From positions 6,634,001 through 6,698,000 of the forward strand of contig CAVNZM010000008.1 of assembly GCA_963693365.1 (NCBI GenBank): a DNA stretch of 64,000 nucleotides. Reading direction: 5' to 3'. Positions within the stretch are counted from its first letter, which is position 1; the number at the start of each line of letters is the position of its first letter. The notes beneath the pieces were generated by a model. The model did not search any database and was not told where the DNA came from. It was given only the letters and a program-made list of their open reading frames with translations. The stretch comes from Amoebidium appalachense. Taxonomy: Eukaryota; Ichthyosporea. Positions 1 to 19,087 of the stretch are shown here, one piece after another. Both the position numbers and the translations under genes were made by a program.

Positions 1-261
<261 letters not shown>

Positions 262-602
262 ATGTGCAAACACGATGTCGATTTTCCAGAAAGGATGCTG
301 GGCGATGTTCGTTGTTCTATGTAGCAGCTAACAACGAGCATGCAAGTACACACATGTAAATGCCCTAAAATGGCAGCAAAAGAAAACACACCAACAGAGA
401 TTTATATACATTGGCTATTAGCAATGCACCCACATTTAGAGGGCGGTCAATTAATTACTGTAACGGAAGGGTAAAAGGGCTGTCGAAGTGTTGAGTCAGC
501 TTGGGGTCATTTAATTTTTATAATTTTCTTTTTCTTTTTTTCTTTTCTACGTTTCTTTTCTTTTTTTCCTTTTTTTTCCTTTCTTTCCTTTTTTTTTTTT
601 TT

Positions 603-634
<32 letters not shown>

Positions 635-675
635 GGGGGTGAGGGGGGGTGAGGGGGGGGGGGGGGGTTCTATAC

Positions 676-6348
<5,673 letters not shown>

Positions 6349-7197
6349 TTTTCGAACCTCGCTCCCCGCTGCCTACTTTCAAGTTCGAAAAAGTATCAGT
6401 GCGCGATTACCTCCGATGCTTAAGCTAAAAACATACAGAGCAGGCGGTAGAGAAGGCCCTCACAAAAAACACAATAGTTAGTGGTTTGCTCCAGCAACCA
6501 ACCAAACTAATCGGGTATGCAAACGTAGACTGTATTCTCTCTGTGTATTTTGGCAACTGGGAGTTGCCGGACGATGGACGCACTTAGCCGGAGCTTTTTC
6601 GCGCCATTTCTCACGGTGCTTCCGTTTGATTGGCCCTTGCTTTGGACGGGCGGGAGGGCCGAAATTTCCGCAAATTTCCAGTAATATATCTCGCATTTTC
6701 GGTTCATACCTCTTTGTATTGTCTTCTATTTAACTCACGAGTGCATGCAGTAGTTTTTGTCGATATAACAAACAGCACTTTCCCCTGCTGATCCACTCCC
6801 CGTATTGTATCGCATATATGAATATGGTGTAAACGTTCAGATTCTTGTTATTGGCAATAATTAACGTGCGCACCCGCAGCCACGTATCATATATGTATAT
6901 GCGTGCACGGCCTCGGTTTACACGGTTTATATTTTGGAAAAACGATGGGAACTCTGCAGTCGTGAGCATGCCCGTCTTACTGCGTTTTCCCGCACGGCCG
7001 CACGGCTCAAATTCAAAAGGGGGCCACAGGCGCCCCTACATGTATACTGTATTACTTAAACATCAGCATTCCAGGATATCTATATACACCACAATGAATT
7101 TGTCACTTGGATGGAACTTCCTGACCGAAAGAACAAAGACAAAACTAAAATTGCTCTGAGCCGAGATTAGCAGAAAGTCTATCACTGAAAACCCCTT

Positions 7198-7240
<43 letters not shown>

Positions 7241-7346
7241 GCGGGCATCTGTACGGTGAGGTCAGGGTTCGATTTTTAATATTTTTTGGGGGGGCCAACT
7301 GGTTCTTTGGTAATCGCCAAAAAAACTTTGGTAAAACCCTCGACCG

Positions 7347-7377
<31 letters not shown>

Positions 7378-8827
7378 GGGGGAGGGGGGAAAAAGAGAGA
7401 GAGAAAGAGAGAGAGAGAGATGGCTCGTGGGTAAAACCTTGGTATAGAAGTTTTGAGGGGAGGTATATGCGCCGCGGGGGGGGGGGGGGGGGGGGGGGGG
7501 GGGAGGGGGAGAGGGAGGGAGGTGGGGGGGGGGGGGGAGGGGGGGGAGGGAGGTGGGGGGGGGGGGGGGGAGGGGGGAAGGGGGGGGGGGAGGAAGGGTC
7601 CCGGAGGAGGAATTTAGTTTTGTGGAAGGGAGGGGGGAATGATCGAAGAGCCTAGACTGGAGGAGCCTATGGATGTTAAATTACCATTATGTCATGGACT
7701 GGGTGCAGTAGGACTTCAATTGCGGTCAGGAGGTGGGGGGCGGACGGGTGTGGAGAAGAGCGTGCTGGGGAGGGGGGGAGGGGGCCAAATAAACTTGGCC
7801 TGACTAATACCTCTATTCAATAGTATAATATCATGCCAAGTTTACCTGGCACCGTTACCGTCACCCCCTACTGAATAATATTGTTAAGTTTCTTGATTTT
7901 CTTCGTTTTGCTAATACACCCATAACCCCACAGATGTGTGAATGCCCGGCAATGCACATTTAAAATGCCCCCTTCCTTCCTTCCCTTTTTTTGTTTGTTT
8001 GTTTGTTTACCCTTTGTAACGGTTGTACAAGCCCACGTCCCACTCACCCATGTCCCAGTCACTCCGATCGATTCAAGGATTGTCCCACCCTCAATCGTAA
8101 CAAAAGATGAAAAAAAAGGCCCCGCAGGTGCCCCTGACGCTCCCCTATTTCGAGACAGACCCTTTAATTCTCTGGTCAGTGGGCTCCAAAACACGCCGTA
8201 GTCGGCCCTCCTGCCCACCCCAACCACCTCCATACACATTGTTTATGATCCGAGGAATGAATGGTGAGGTGGAGTTTGGGGGAAGACCAGAGAGGGTGTA
8301 TGTACACACGTGCTACGGCTGTGGGGTTTAACAACATTCTTCAAACTGAACCAGACGAGACTAATAGCAATGTAGATAACCAAAAGGAAAATGAAAAACA
8401 TTATTATCAAGTCCCTTTGAAATGGACGCCAGGCACGTGATGCCAACTCGTATGAAAATCATGTTCAAGACCCATTTTGATCCCTCCTTATCATTATTGT
8501 GGCACTTGGCCAAAAATGTGAACACATCAATTATCTTTACTCGCACCAAATCACGTGTATACCGTAATACTCCGTGCCAGCCTTTATTATTACTCCCATC
8601 TGGTCAAATACATCTCAAATACATCCTCCCCCCCCCCCCCCCCCTCCCCCCTTCCAATATTAAAATATAATAAAATATAAAAAAAATAAAGAACAAACAA
8701 AAAGAAAAATAAGAAATGCTTCAACACAAGCGCCCATTTATCCTGCCAGCAGGATCAACAGTCAGATATCCACCAGTCACGTGATAGCACATGGAAGGTA
8801 CCAGTTGGCTCAATGTCATGCATCCCG
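6349..8827. other. Intergenic region between RBBP4 (start) and MRPS16 (stop)
   Basis: About 350 bp of ordinary composition (6349-6720) upstream of the RBBP4 start is the likely promoter; no motif stands out. Next come A/T-richer sequence, a G40 tract (7200-7239), (GA)n (7345-7425), G-rich sequence (7475-7600), and a stretch at 7800-8830 without recognisable genes. Short ORFs at 7938-8201 (+) and 7868-8239 (-) overlap each other and resemble nothing I know. Confidence 0.7.
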
Positions 8828-9308
8828 TTAATTTGCGGGTGTTGCCGGTGGCGGTGGTGCTTGCTGCTGCATCGCCTGTGGAAAAATTGAAGTTTACTAT
8901 TTGTGTTGTGTCCCCAATATATGGTTTCGAGCTACACTTAATGGTACTTTGGTATGGGCCACGTGACACTCCGGTATTGATATGTACAGAAAGGCCCGGA
9001 TGTTGGGTGTTAGTGTATGTGTGTACGTGTGTGCGCGTGTATGTGCATGTGCACGCAAGACGAATGCGTGTGTTTGTGAGTTGGAGGAAAGCGTGTTGAG
9101 GGGGGACCGGGTAGGACGTACGGACTATTTTTCCTGCATAAACGAGGCTGCTCCACAACACACAAAACAACACAACATATGCATATGTCTCTAATTCATC
9201 ACTACCAACTCGTCGGTAAAATGAGACGGGATCGAGACGGGATCGATACTCCATGCAACTATCTTTCATACACATTGTGATCACCATCGAGAACTGTTGG
9301 ATACCCTT

Positions 9309-9358
<50 letters not shown>

Positions 9359-10018
9359 ACCCACCCATCCATCCATCCACCGACACACCGACACCCCCCC
9401 CACACACATATGCACACGCACGCACAAACCGACAACCACACCCACACACCGACCCACCCACCCAACCCCGTCCCTACCCCCACCCACCCACACACACCCG
9501 CCCACAAAAATTGGATCACAGAGAACAAAGACGACCCACACACCACTCCCAAATCAAGCAAATACACAAATCCAGGGGGATCTAACAAACACACACACAC
9601 ACTGCATTTCAACACGCACCTTCACCTTCTCCTCAAACTGGCGCACCTGGTCCTTCATCACGTTGACTGCCCGCGTGTTTGGGTCCGTGGGAAGAATGCC
9701 CGCCTGCAAACCATACTGCCGTTAGAACCAAAAGATGGACCACACCTTCCCTTCCCTGAGGATGGGGTGGGTGGGTGGGTGGGGGGTGGGGGATAGCTGG
9801 GCCATACTTTAACTTTCCCTAATATTTGTGGAGCTGTGTGTGTGTGTGCGCAGGCGTGTGTGGGTGCGTGTGCGTGCGCGCGAGCGCGCGCGTGTGTGGT
9901 GTGTGCGTGCGTGGGTGGGAGTGTTTTTTTTTTTTTTTTTTTTTGGGTGGGTGGGAGAGGGGGGGAGGGGGGAGGGGGGATTGGGGGCTGGAAGGGGATG
10001 GGAGGGAGGGATGGAGAA

Positions 10019-10071
<53 letters not shown>

Positions 10072-10432
10072 AATGTCCCTAACAAGTAAAATGCCCATAT
10101 CTCCTTTGGGATGGGTCCACCAAAGGGACACCAGTTAACCTGTAAGTGGTCAAATTCACTGCAAACTGCGTCGTTCTAAAGAACATCGACTAATTTAGAC
10201 CCACCCACACACACACGAGTGCATGCCAAACCCACCACCCACCACCCACACATATTCTTCTTTATAAAGGACACTTCGCACAACATTATGCACAAGCACC
10301 AGAAGAAGCAAACAACCAGAACAGGGGGGAAACACCACACGGAGGAATATAAGGGAGAGAAGGCACGAAGGGGGGAATTCGAAAAGAAAAAAGGTGGGAA
10401 AAATACACCAGGGGAAGGAGGGGAAAGAGAAG

Positions 10433-10465
<33 letters not shown>

Positions 10466-11751
10466 CCCCCAAAAGGAAAACACATTACCTGGCCGAGCAG
10501 GAATCTGACTTTGTCTGTGGGCTGTGCACCGACAGCCATCCAGTACTTGACCCTCTCCGCCTTGATGGTCACCAGCTTGTTGCCCATCTCCGTGGGCAGG
10601 GGGTCGTATGTGCCCAGCTTCTCGATGCATTTGCCGTCACGCTTGCTGCGCGCATCGGCTGCAACTGTTTTTTTTTTTTTTTTTTTTTTTTTAAGGGAGC
10701 AGGAGAGGAGGAGGAGGGCGGGGGGAGGAGGAGGGCGGGGGGAGGGGGGGGGGGCAGCGTGGCAATATGGACGTCAGGGGAAGAGGAGGGGGGAGGGGGG
10801 GGGGGGGAGTGAAGGTGAGATAATGGCAGATGGTGGTTCTTAGTGGTGGTGCGAAGTGAGAGAGTGGGCAGAAAATGGCGAAATGATGGTCATATGTGGT
10901 GAGGTAGTTGTGGCGGTGCAGGGAGGGTGAAGAGATGTGGTGTGAGATAGTTGTGGTATATGCGAGTATGTGGTGATATAGAGGTGGCTGTGCAGGCAAC
11001 AGCGAGGGGAGATAGCAGTGAGATATAATGAGATAGTTGCAAAACGAGATATGAGGAGTTAATCGTGGTTGTGCAGACAAGCAAGTAGTCCATAGTGGTG
11101 AAGTAGCGGTTGGGGGGGGTGGTGGTGGTGGTGCTGTGTGTGTGTGTGTGTGTGTGGCCGGTGGGAGTGGGGGGTAAAACAGGGTACGAAGTAAAGAAAT
11201 TACAACGGACAGTACATGCAGATTCTGGAGGGGCCACACACACACACATATATATATAAAAAGGGGGGGGGGGGGGGGGGGGGGGGGGATGTATGCGTTA
11301 GAGGGTTGAAAATATGGAGGAGACAACAAACAACAACAAAAACGTCACAAAAATGAGAAGCGTGCAGGCAGAAGACATTTGAACAGAGCCCATCATCAGG
11401 GGGGTTCCTATGCCTCCACAAAAGCATGAGGGGGGGGGGGGGGGGGGGGGGGGGGGGAGTGCGAAGCACACATTCATGACGGGCAACAGAATGCTGAGCG
11501 CAAACAGTGCCTAATGAGTATGCATGATATGCAGCGCTCATCCCCCGGTATGTGTGTGCTTGTGTGTGTGTGTGTGTCGTGTGTTGTGTGTGCACGGGCT
11601 CGTGTGGAAATGCTTGTGGTCGTGGTGGTGGTGGTGGTGGTGGTGGTTGGGGGGGGGGGGGGGGGGGGGGGGGAGGAGGGGTGCAGTTACCGATGTTGTA
11701 AAAGGGCCGGTGCCTGTGGCCAAAACGCTGCAGTCTGAGTCTGACCACCAT
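8828..11751 (-). CDS. MRPS16: Mitochondrial small ribosomal subunit protein bS16m
   Basis: Component of the mitochondrial small ribosomal subunit (bacterial S16 family). Exons in transcript order: 11691-11751, 10489-10664, 9620-9703, 8828-8875 (stop included); 369 bp, 122 residues, all introns GT-AG and in phase. S16 landmarks: MVVRLRLQRFGHRHRPFYNI at the N-terminus, then VAADARSKRDGKCIEKLGTY, DPLPTEM, and KAERVKYWMAVGAQPTDKVR. The last exons give a charged helix (QVRQFEEKVK) and a short Gln/Pro/Ala tail. That tail is longer than in bacterial S16 (about 80-90 residues), as is common for mitochondrial versions. Basic N-terminus, no separate presequence visible. Exon 3 could end at 9626 instead of 9620; both keep the frame. 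The acceptor of exon 2 follows a pure A tract. Confidence 0.93.
8876..10488 (-). repeat. MRPS16 introns 2 and 3: (CA)n, T and G tracts
   Basis: (CA)n at 9310-9355 grading into CCCA/CCGA repeats to 9500. The next intron has (TG)n at 9836-9900, T21 near 9925, G-rich sequence and a G49 tract (10021-10069), and a C tract at 10434-10463. Confidence 0.85.
10665..11690 (-). repeat. MRPS16 intron 1: A/T tract, degenerate repeats, G tracts and a dispersed repeat
   Basis: T tract 10668-10692 (A tract on the sense strand), G-rich 10693-10810, a degenerate repeat of about 50 bp with recurring GAGATAGTTGTGG and GTGCAG (10850-11110), G tracts at 11264-11288, 11431-11457 and 11650-11673, and (GTG)n at 11620-11645. 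Confidence 0.8.
11289..11505 (+). repeat. Dispersed repeat family, reference copy
   Basis: Flanked and interrupted by G tracts. Ordered blocks: GATGTATG, GAGGGTTGAAAATATGGAGG, AGACAACAAACAACAAC, GTCACAAAAATGAGAAGCG, GAACAGAGCCCATCATCAGG, GGTTCCTATGCCTCCACAAA, then after a G tract GCACACATTCATGACGGGC. No ORF. At least six other copies in the window share these blocks in the same order. Confidence 0.8.
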
Positions 11752-11789
11752 CGTGCCTGCTTGCCGTTAATGTGGGGGAGAGGATGCGT

Positions 11790-11860
<71 letters not shown>

Positions 11861-12339
11861 GCAAGGGAGGGAGGAGGGAGGGAAACAGGATGTAAAGAGG
11901 GAGGCGGAGAGTGAGAGGGAGGGGCGGGACGGCTCCGGAGGGGGGGGGGGGGGGGGGAGACAGAGAGGGTTAGAAAAAACACAGCACCGAGTTACACAAA
12001 GCAGGTAAAAGGCAGGAAGTTGGACGATTGGCAAAAACCGACACACGGAGCGATAGGCAAAAAAACACAAACAAAAACCAAAAAACAAACAAACAAAAAA
12101 AGAATGCCCAAAATTCTAAAAAAACAAAGCAAGGACAACAAACTGTAACTGTGTCGAACCTGTCTCCCATGGTTGGGACATTCGGTCAGCACCAGACCAC
12201 CAACAAACTCGTGTGTATGAGGAGTCTGGTATGTGTGTAACCACAGTGTTTTGGGTCTTCCAGTTTAGAAAGGAGGCCTAGCTAAGAACAATTATGTTGT
12301 GGATATTGGCATGCAGGTTGTGCCCAGATATTGCACATA

Positions 12340-12515
12340 CCCAGAAAATCACATCTCACCATTCCCGAAAATCATATCTCATCAATGTACAAACCCGGAA
12401 AATCACATCTCACCATTCCCGGAAATCACATCTCATCAATGTACCCGGAAAATCACATCTCACCATTCCCGGAAATCACATCTAATCAATGTACAAACCC
12501 GGAAAATCACATCTC
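12340..12515 (+). repeat. 54-bp tandem repeat, about 3.3 copies
   Basis: Built from two half-units, CCCGGAAAATCACATCTCAC and CCCGGAAATCACATCTCATC followed by AATGTACAAA. Copies are near-identical, with a deletion of the ACAAA part in one. Confidence 0.9.
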
Positions 12516-12767
12516 GATAATGACAACAGGAAAAACACCTCTCATGAAATGATTTCTGGTCCGGGCAAGATTTCCTTTCCTTTAGAGACATGTCAACAAA
12601 GTCAAACAAATGGGTAAATACAATCCCAATTTACAGGGAGCCCGTCTACACACAAACCAAAACCTCCCACAGAAGTTAGCCGAACCACAGGTAGCTAAAA
12701 AATCTCTCAGGCCAGGAAAACCGTGTGCATACACTACAACAATGGAAGGGGGGGGGGGGGGGGGGGG

Positions 12768-12800
<33 letters not shown>

Positions 12801-12864
12801 GGGGGGGGGGGGAGGGAGAGGGAGAGGGGGAGAGGGGGGAGGGGGAGGGGGGAGGGGGGGAGGG

Positions 12865-12937
<73 letters not shown>

Positions 12938-13369
12938 AGGGGTTCATGGAGAGAAACAAGCTAAATGAAAGGAGGGAGATTGCCGAGTGTCTTGAAACTT
13001 CATGACAAGAAAAGTCGTTTGTTCGCAAAATGGCAACCCCCGCCCCCCCTTCTCCCTTTTTCCCCCCCCTCCCCCCCTCCCCCCCCTCTCCCTCCAGACT
13101 ACACCCCCCACCGACCCACCCTCTCTGCCCTTTGGTCTCCATAGGAGATGTTTTGTCCACTTCAAAACAACTTCTTGTTAGCTTAGCAACACTGTATTCC
13201 AACCAAAAACGACAAAAACCTCCAAAATACAGCAACCATCTCCTCTCACCCTCGCCTGCTTCACTCCGTCCGTCTCTGCCTCCAACCCCCCCCCCCCCCT
13301 CCCCAATCCCACTGTTCAGCTCCCGAGAAAGGTGGGTGGGAAGAGACGGGGGAAGAAGGGGGGGGTTGG

Positions 13370-13450
13370 AAAGGCATTCAAAAGCACAAGCTGCGCATTC
13401 ATGACGGACAACACTACACAGAGCGCATGCACGCATAAAGAGCATGTATC
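13370..13450 (+). repeat. Dispersed repeat family, tail fragment
   Basis: Contains GCGCATTCATGACGGACAAC after a G-rich tract, matching the tail block of the copy at 11289-11505. Confidence 0.5.
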
Positions 13451-15589
13451 ATAAGCTAAGACCAGATGTCAGAGAGGTGTTTGTGCGCGTTACAGGTTCC
13501 CCCCGGGGGGGGGGAGATGTGTGTGTGTGGGGGGGGGGGGGAAGAGGGAGAAGGAGAGAGAGAGAGAGAGAGGAGGAAGAGGGCGAAATGCAGTGAGAGA
13601 GACGGAGGGAGGGAGAGAGAAGGAGAGAGCAAGAAAGGGAGGGAGGGAGGGAGTAAGGAAGGGAGTGAAACATTGAAAGGGGGAGACAAAATGGGGAGGG
13701 GGAGGGGGGAGGGGGGGGGAGTGTGTGTGTGTGTGTTCGAGAAAGGGAGGGGGGGAGACAGAGCGAGAAAGAGGGAGAGGAAGCCAGAGGTGGTGCAGCT
13801 CTCGCAAGCCATGAACAGCCACACAAAGCATTCACTTGCAAAGGCCAACGGAGACGTGAGACACACGCACACACACAAATACCTTGTCAGCTAAACTTCT
13901 CTTGTTGTATGCGTGCCGTTCCTGTCCTCGCTCCCTTCCTTATAGGGCGCTCTCTCGTTCCTTTCTCACTCCTCCGTCGGTAACTCAACTAAATGCTACC
14001 GTAACTATAAGATGTATATTTCTGCAATCAGAGGTGATAACGACACTTTCTTTGACTTCTATAACGGATGTCCTGCTTTCTTCTTCTCATAACCCCAACA
14101 CTACCTGATTGGCTTAGGCTATACAAACGTCGTTGTCGTGTTTGCTTCTTACAGAGAACAAGCTAATGTGCAAGGTGACACGAGTTCAAGGTGAAGAATC
14201 CAAGGTCCACAAAACAAGCTACGCTACTGTGCAAGCAGCCCTCTATATCTATTCACCAGTCCAGAGATGTCAATTCTCCCTTCAGAAAATCGTGAGGCTT
14301 TGTCCTCTTGACCGAGTTCTTCTGACTGCCCCGTGCGCATGCGGCGCACGCACACTGCACTGGACAGACCGTCCCTGGCGCAGCTGGCGGGTCACCGCGA
14401 GCCGACCCGCAGAGCGATCGCGATTCGGAGCATGATCATTCCTGGACCATGCCATGTCCTGTACAGTTGGACTACGTTTATGTTTTTCCTTTATTTAGCT
14501 TTGACAAATATATTGTAATAGAATATAGACATCTATTATGAAAGTTTTCCGAAAACAAGCTACTGCCCTTTACAGGTTCAGTATTTTCTCTTCCCACTCA
14601 GGGAGAGCATACAAGTTCAGTGATATGGAAGTGCACGGCGCAGGGCCCATATCCCGCGGCCGCGGGCCCCACGTGCATATCCATATGGCGCACAAGCGGG
14701 AAAAAAGCGCGGCAGTAGGGTTTGTCGGAGCCACCACATGCGAACACGTGGCAAAGGCACGACCTTAGGGTGCAGCAACACGGTGCCCAGAAAACCGCGA
14801 GCTTCAGTCAAGGCTAAGCCCTATACGCAACGTCGTCCCCACAAATTTAGACTGACTGCGAGGGTCTTAGAACCAAGCGGGTTATATACCCGAAGACTGA
14901 CAGCTCTGCAACGGTAATGGGGCACCCCAACAGTCAGGGCGAACTGGAATGCACATGTGGCCATGGGCACACATGTAAGTTGGTGTTACTGCATCTCACA
15001 GACCCGAGATCACACGGAGCCCGTACAGTACTGGTGTGCTTTGGCCCCAACAAAGTTGGTCGCCTGCCAATTGCACACGATACAAAGCATAAGCGGCCTT
15101 GCACCCTGAGTGACACGCAGCGTATACGTGGGCACGTAATTACGCGTAGCGCGCTGTCAGATTGTGACACTGCCCAGATCTGGCTCCCCAAAACCAGTTC
15201 GGTTCAGTTCCACAACATTTTGACCCGATTTCGCTTCGGGTCGATTCGGGCAGTAGGTGATTGCATCAAAGTTTTGCTGGGCGGGTCAGCTGGCGCCTGT
15301 ATCATAGCGCTGCCGAGTCCGGCGGGTTGCGGAGGTCCGAAAACGTGAACTGTGTCGAACATGCCCCCGTGTAGTGCAGAGATCCATGCTCACGGCAATT
15401 GGCAACACTATTATATGGAAAGTATATATAGTCGCAAGGCTGCCAAATATGCATGCATGGTCACGGTGATCTGCATCGCAGCCCCCTAATTCTTATCAAC
15501 ACAGATATATCATAAAGACAACACATATCATCCAGCTGCAACGTGCAAACACAGCGCTAGCGCAGCCGCAGCAAGTGTGCCCGTCAACT

Positions 15590-15877
15590 TCATACCTTTT
15601 GTACAAGAAGAGGTTTGAAATACGGAAGGCATGTCATTTTCAGTTGGACACTCTTGCTTATAAATAATCTTATGCGTAACACAACACAACTGCGTTTGCA
15701 CCCCACAAATGTTGTTCCCTCTAGCTTCAGTGTTGGTAGGTCATCTGGGCCTGCTGGTCCTTCTGAGGCTTGAGCAATCTGGTGTCTTCTTCGTTTATTC
15801 CCTGTTTCATTAACAGTTTCAAAGCCCTGGTTTACACCGCCACAGCTTAGATGTTCATAGACAAACCGCTGAGCCAT
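15590..15877 (-). CDS. Unrecognised ORF, 95 codons
   Basis: Open frame starting MAQRFVYEHLSCGGVNQG in a good start context (AAAATGG), in sequence free of simple repeats. The N-terminal 60 residues have balanced composition; the rest looks less protein-like, so it could be a first exon with an unseen splice site. No domain recognised. Confidence 0.2.
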   Translation of the reverse strand: MAQRFVYEHLSCGGVNQGFETVNETGNKRRRHQIAQASEGPAGPDDLPTLKLEGTTFVGCKRSCVVLRIRLFISKSVQLKMTCLPYFKPLLVQKV

Positions 15878-16022
15878 TTTGCCGGACAGGCAACTGCTGA
15901 TTGCATTTCAAAGGTGCTCCAACTACAGCTAGCCTCAATAAATGAAATGCTGATACATATAATTTAGGGGTTTACGCTGTTTACTCGAGGCAAAGCGATT
16001 CATACGCATCCTTCATAGGTGC

Positions 16023-16166
16023 TCATTCAAAACTTGGCCATTTGACCTTCTTCATCCCCTCTCCATCTTTCTCTTCTTCCTTCTTCTGCAACTCTCTCGC
16101 GCCAGAGTCTCCTGCGGTTGCTGAGCTAACCGCGAGACCAATTATTTGCGGGAACATTTTCGGCAT
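16023..16166 (-). CDS. Small unrecognised ORF, 47 residues
   Basis: Starts MPKMFPQIIGLAVSSATAG, then a charged stretch rich in Lys and Glu and the end KKVKWPSFE. A hydrophobic N-terminal segment followed by a charged tail is typical of small organellar or membrane-associated proteins, but I recognise no family. It is too short to be sure it is translated. Confidence 0.25.
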   Translation of the reverse strand: MPKMFPQIIGLAVSSATAGDSGARELQKKEEEKDGEGMKKVKWPSFE

Positions 16167-17088
16167 TTCAACAACAATGATGCCCAATCATTCGTAGTAC
16201 TTTATTTTGTAGAGATCTAGTAAAGAAATTTATAAGCCATGCTAAGTTTAAAAACATTAGTTGATTGGGTAAACGTTACAATTGTCATGCATAATAACAC
16301 TACGTAATTCTTCCAGTTCATCTCTGTCGACGTCACCAACACCCGAGGGTTCACAGCTGTAAAAACGTGATCCTTTGCAACGGAAAAAAAGTAAGAAGCA
16401 ATCGTTTAGTTTTCCATCAAGGCGAGTATTAGAGTTTATACGTTAGTGAGTAGCGCGATAACTAATCATTACAAGTGATAGATTCTTCTTTTACCGTAAG
16501 GTTTATATTCATAGAACTGAGGAAAGTTAGGGAGGTCGATAGCTCATCACAAGCCGAATCCTAAGCTGGTTGCTTGTGAATACTAAGAGGTAAGGGTTCT
16601 GATTTCCCTCTCTCCCTTCTGTTTTGCCTGATATCGCCGCTTAGATGCGGCTACTTCTGGACTTCGGTGTTGCCCTGTTTTCCTTTCTGTGCATCAAACA
16701 CCAATGGTGTCGCTGCTGGTTTTTTGTACCTTTTGTTGTTGGTGCTTTTGGTGGATCCCACTTCTTTGTCCGTGTTTTCTTTTGGTGGAGCCAGCTCGTG
16801 TGCACACCTACTATCTTCTTGAAATGCCTTTATACCTTTGAAACCACAAATGACACACAGGTTCTTGTTTCCCCTCCTATCGAGGGTTGATGGATTTCTC
16901 CCGAGGTTTCATGCCCTTGTTCTCAAGCATGAGTTAACCCTTGTGCACACCTGCTGCCTTTCTGCCACATGCACGCGGGAGTGCTCACGCTGCACAGAAT
17001 GCATTATGAGCACCATCATCATGCCCCCCAGACTTCGAAATCCAATGTTCATGCATGCGCTTGCATCTGCTGCACGTGCGCGTGTGCA

Positions 17089-17089
<1 letters not shown>

Positions 17090-17156
<67 letters not shown>

Positions 17157-17180
17157 TCACACACACACACACAGGCACAC
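17090..17180. repeat. (CA)n microsatellite
   Basis: About 60 bp of pure CA followed by interrupted CA to 17200. Confidence 0.95.
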
Positions 17181-17587
17181 ACACACAGGCACAATGGCAC
17201 ACGTGAAAAGACACACAGACAGGTTTACACAGACACACACTTCCACACATGCGCTCACGCGCAAAGCACACACAGACAGACATTTGCAACCACCCACGTT
17301 TTCTCATGCATATATCCCTTTTTCGTTTCCCACGCCTTCCGCCCCGCCTCTCCTCCATTCTTTTCCGCCGGTAGATCCCACCAATTTAAATCTATCAAAT
17401 CCCAACACTGTGGGAGCCCCCTCCCCCACCCTCCCTCCCCCCCTTCCCCCCCCTCCCCCCCCCCCCCCCCCCCCTCCCCACTCCCGCCTTCCCCCCCGTG
17501 ATGCAACAACACGGCCTGCATGTTCTGCGTTGCCCCCCCAAACTAAGTATGAGTCTTGCTGGTACCACGAGTGCCGTGTGTTTTGTG

Positions 17588-17680
17588 TTTGTGTTCGTGT
17601 TCCCCCTTGCTTGCTCAGTGTATTGCTTCTCGATTTGTGTTCGTGTTCCCCCTTGCTTGCTCAGTGTATTGCTTCTCGAT
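17588..17680 (+). repeat. 46-bp direct duplication
   Basis: TTTGTGTTCGTGTTCCCCCT and the following 26 bases occur twice head to tail (17588 and 17634) with no difference I can see. Confidence 0.9.
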
Positions 17681-17762
17681 CTTCGTACTCTCCTCATATC
17701 CCCCCCCCCCCCCCCCCCCCCTGCCCCCCCGGTCCCCCCCTCCCCCCCCCTCCCCCCTGGCT

Positions 17763-17955
17763 TTTCCCGCCTGAGGATGGACTCTGCTTCCTATGCGTGT
17801 TCTTCATGTGTGTTCTGCACTCTGTGTGTGATGTCACTTATTCGTACCCTTAACACATTATACTCCCCTTGGATTGCCCACTTTTGTGACGTTTTGTTGT
17901 TGCTCTTTGTTGTCTCCTCCATATTTACAACCCTCGAACACATACATCATCCCCC
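17763..17955 (-). repeat. Dispersed repeat family, inverted copy
   Basis: Read on the - strand it starts after a G tract with GATGTATGTG, then GAGGGTTGTAAATATGGAGG, AGACAACAAAGAGCAACAAC, and ends GCAGAGTCCATCCTCAGG. Same block order as 11289-11430, with an extra middle segment. Confidence 0.75.
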
Positions 17956-18637
17956 CTCCCCCCTCCCTTCCCCTTCTCCCCCGCACTCTTGTTCCATTTC
18001 TTTTTGACCTCTTTTCTAATGTCTACATTATTTAATTGTTTATAAATATGGCGGGTGAAAGTGAGGAGGATGAGGTACATATATTTTCCCTGCCCCCCAA
18101 ACCTCCCCTCTCCTGCCTTTGAAGACACACATCCCCTTCTAACGTTCCCAACCTTCTTGTACCCTAGTCCTGTGTTTACCACTGCTTGCTAGTCTTCCCA
18201 TTTCCTTTCTGTCATCCTCTACCCACGCCACACTGCATGTGTGTGTTTTCCGGCACGCGGGTGAGCTGTCAGAGTTGTGTGTGCTTGTGATCGTGTTATT
18301 GTCTGTGTTCAAATCTGTCTCCCCCCCCCCCCCCCCCCCCCCCTCCTCTCTCTCCGGCCTATCTCAAAAACTCTAACACAGCCTCACCATATCACAACTG
18401 ATAACCCCCCAAACAACCGCCCGTCCCTCACTACCTCCCCCCCCCCCCCCCCTCCCCCCCCTCTTTCCCCATAAAAAACTTCAAAACTTTAACAAGCACG
18501 ATTATTTGTAGGCAAAAGACCTCTCCGTTTGAAAAACCAATTTCACTTTTGCCCATTTCTTCAATGCATAGCAAGGCTTTCCTCTGATTCCGTTTAGATC
18601 TGCGTGCTTTCGCTGAAACTAAAACTTTTTTTTTGGT

Positions 18638-18678
<41 letters not shown>

Positions 18679-19087
18679 AATGGTGCTGCCTGGCATATGT
18701 TTGTATTTATAGCACGTGCCATTTGTTTGAAGTAGATGTGCAGGTTACATCACACATGCATGTGTGCAAGACACGCACCACCTACATAACGTGAACGGAC
18801 ACGCACATGGCAACACCTGTGAATGCTAACAAACCCGTATATGTTTGCACACAAACACACGCACGCGCACATACACACTCACACATGTGTGCACACACTT
18901 ATTCATACGTACACACATGCGCGCGTGCGCGCGCGCACACACACACACAAGCGTATGTGCGCAAACACACATACACAGAGACTCGCACACATGCACGCAC
19001 ATGCGTATGCAAGTAACCTTTTTTCCTTCAATTGATCCACCATTGTCCTCTGACTATTTTTTTTTTTTTTTTTTTTTAGCTCGAGAG

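Noticed and set aside
7255-7295. tRNA B-box-like GGGTTCGATT (also AGGGTTCGAA at 33529 and on the - strand near 36710)
   Set aside because: No matching A box, acceptor stem or cloverleaf could be built around them.
7938-8201. + strand ORF with a signal-peptide-like start (PPSFLPFFCLFVCLPFVTVV)
   Set aside because: The hydrophobic stretch comes from a CCTT/TTTG low-complexity run; the rest has no family resemblance and overlaps an equally long - strand ORF.
14917-15348. 143-codon + strand ORF
   Set aside because: Open and not repetitive, but no recognised motif, and the region is near 50% GC, where such a frame can arise by chance. Kept only as a note in the intergenic entry.
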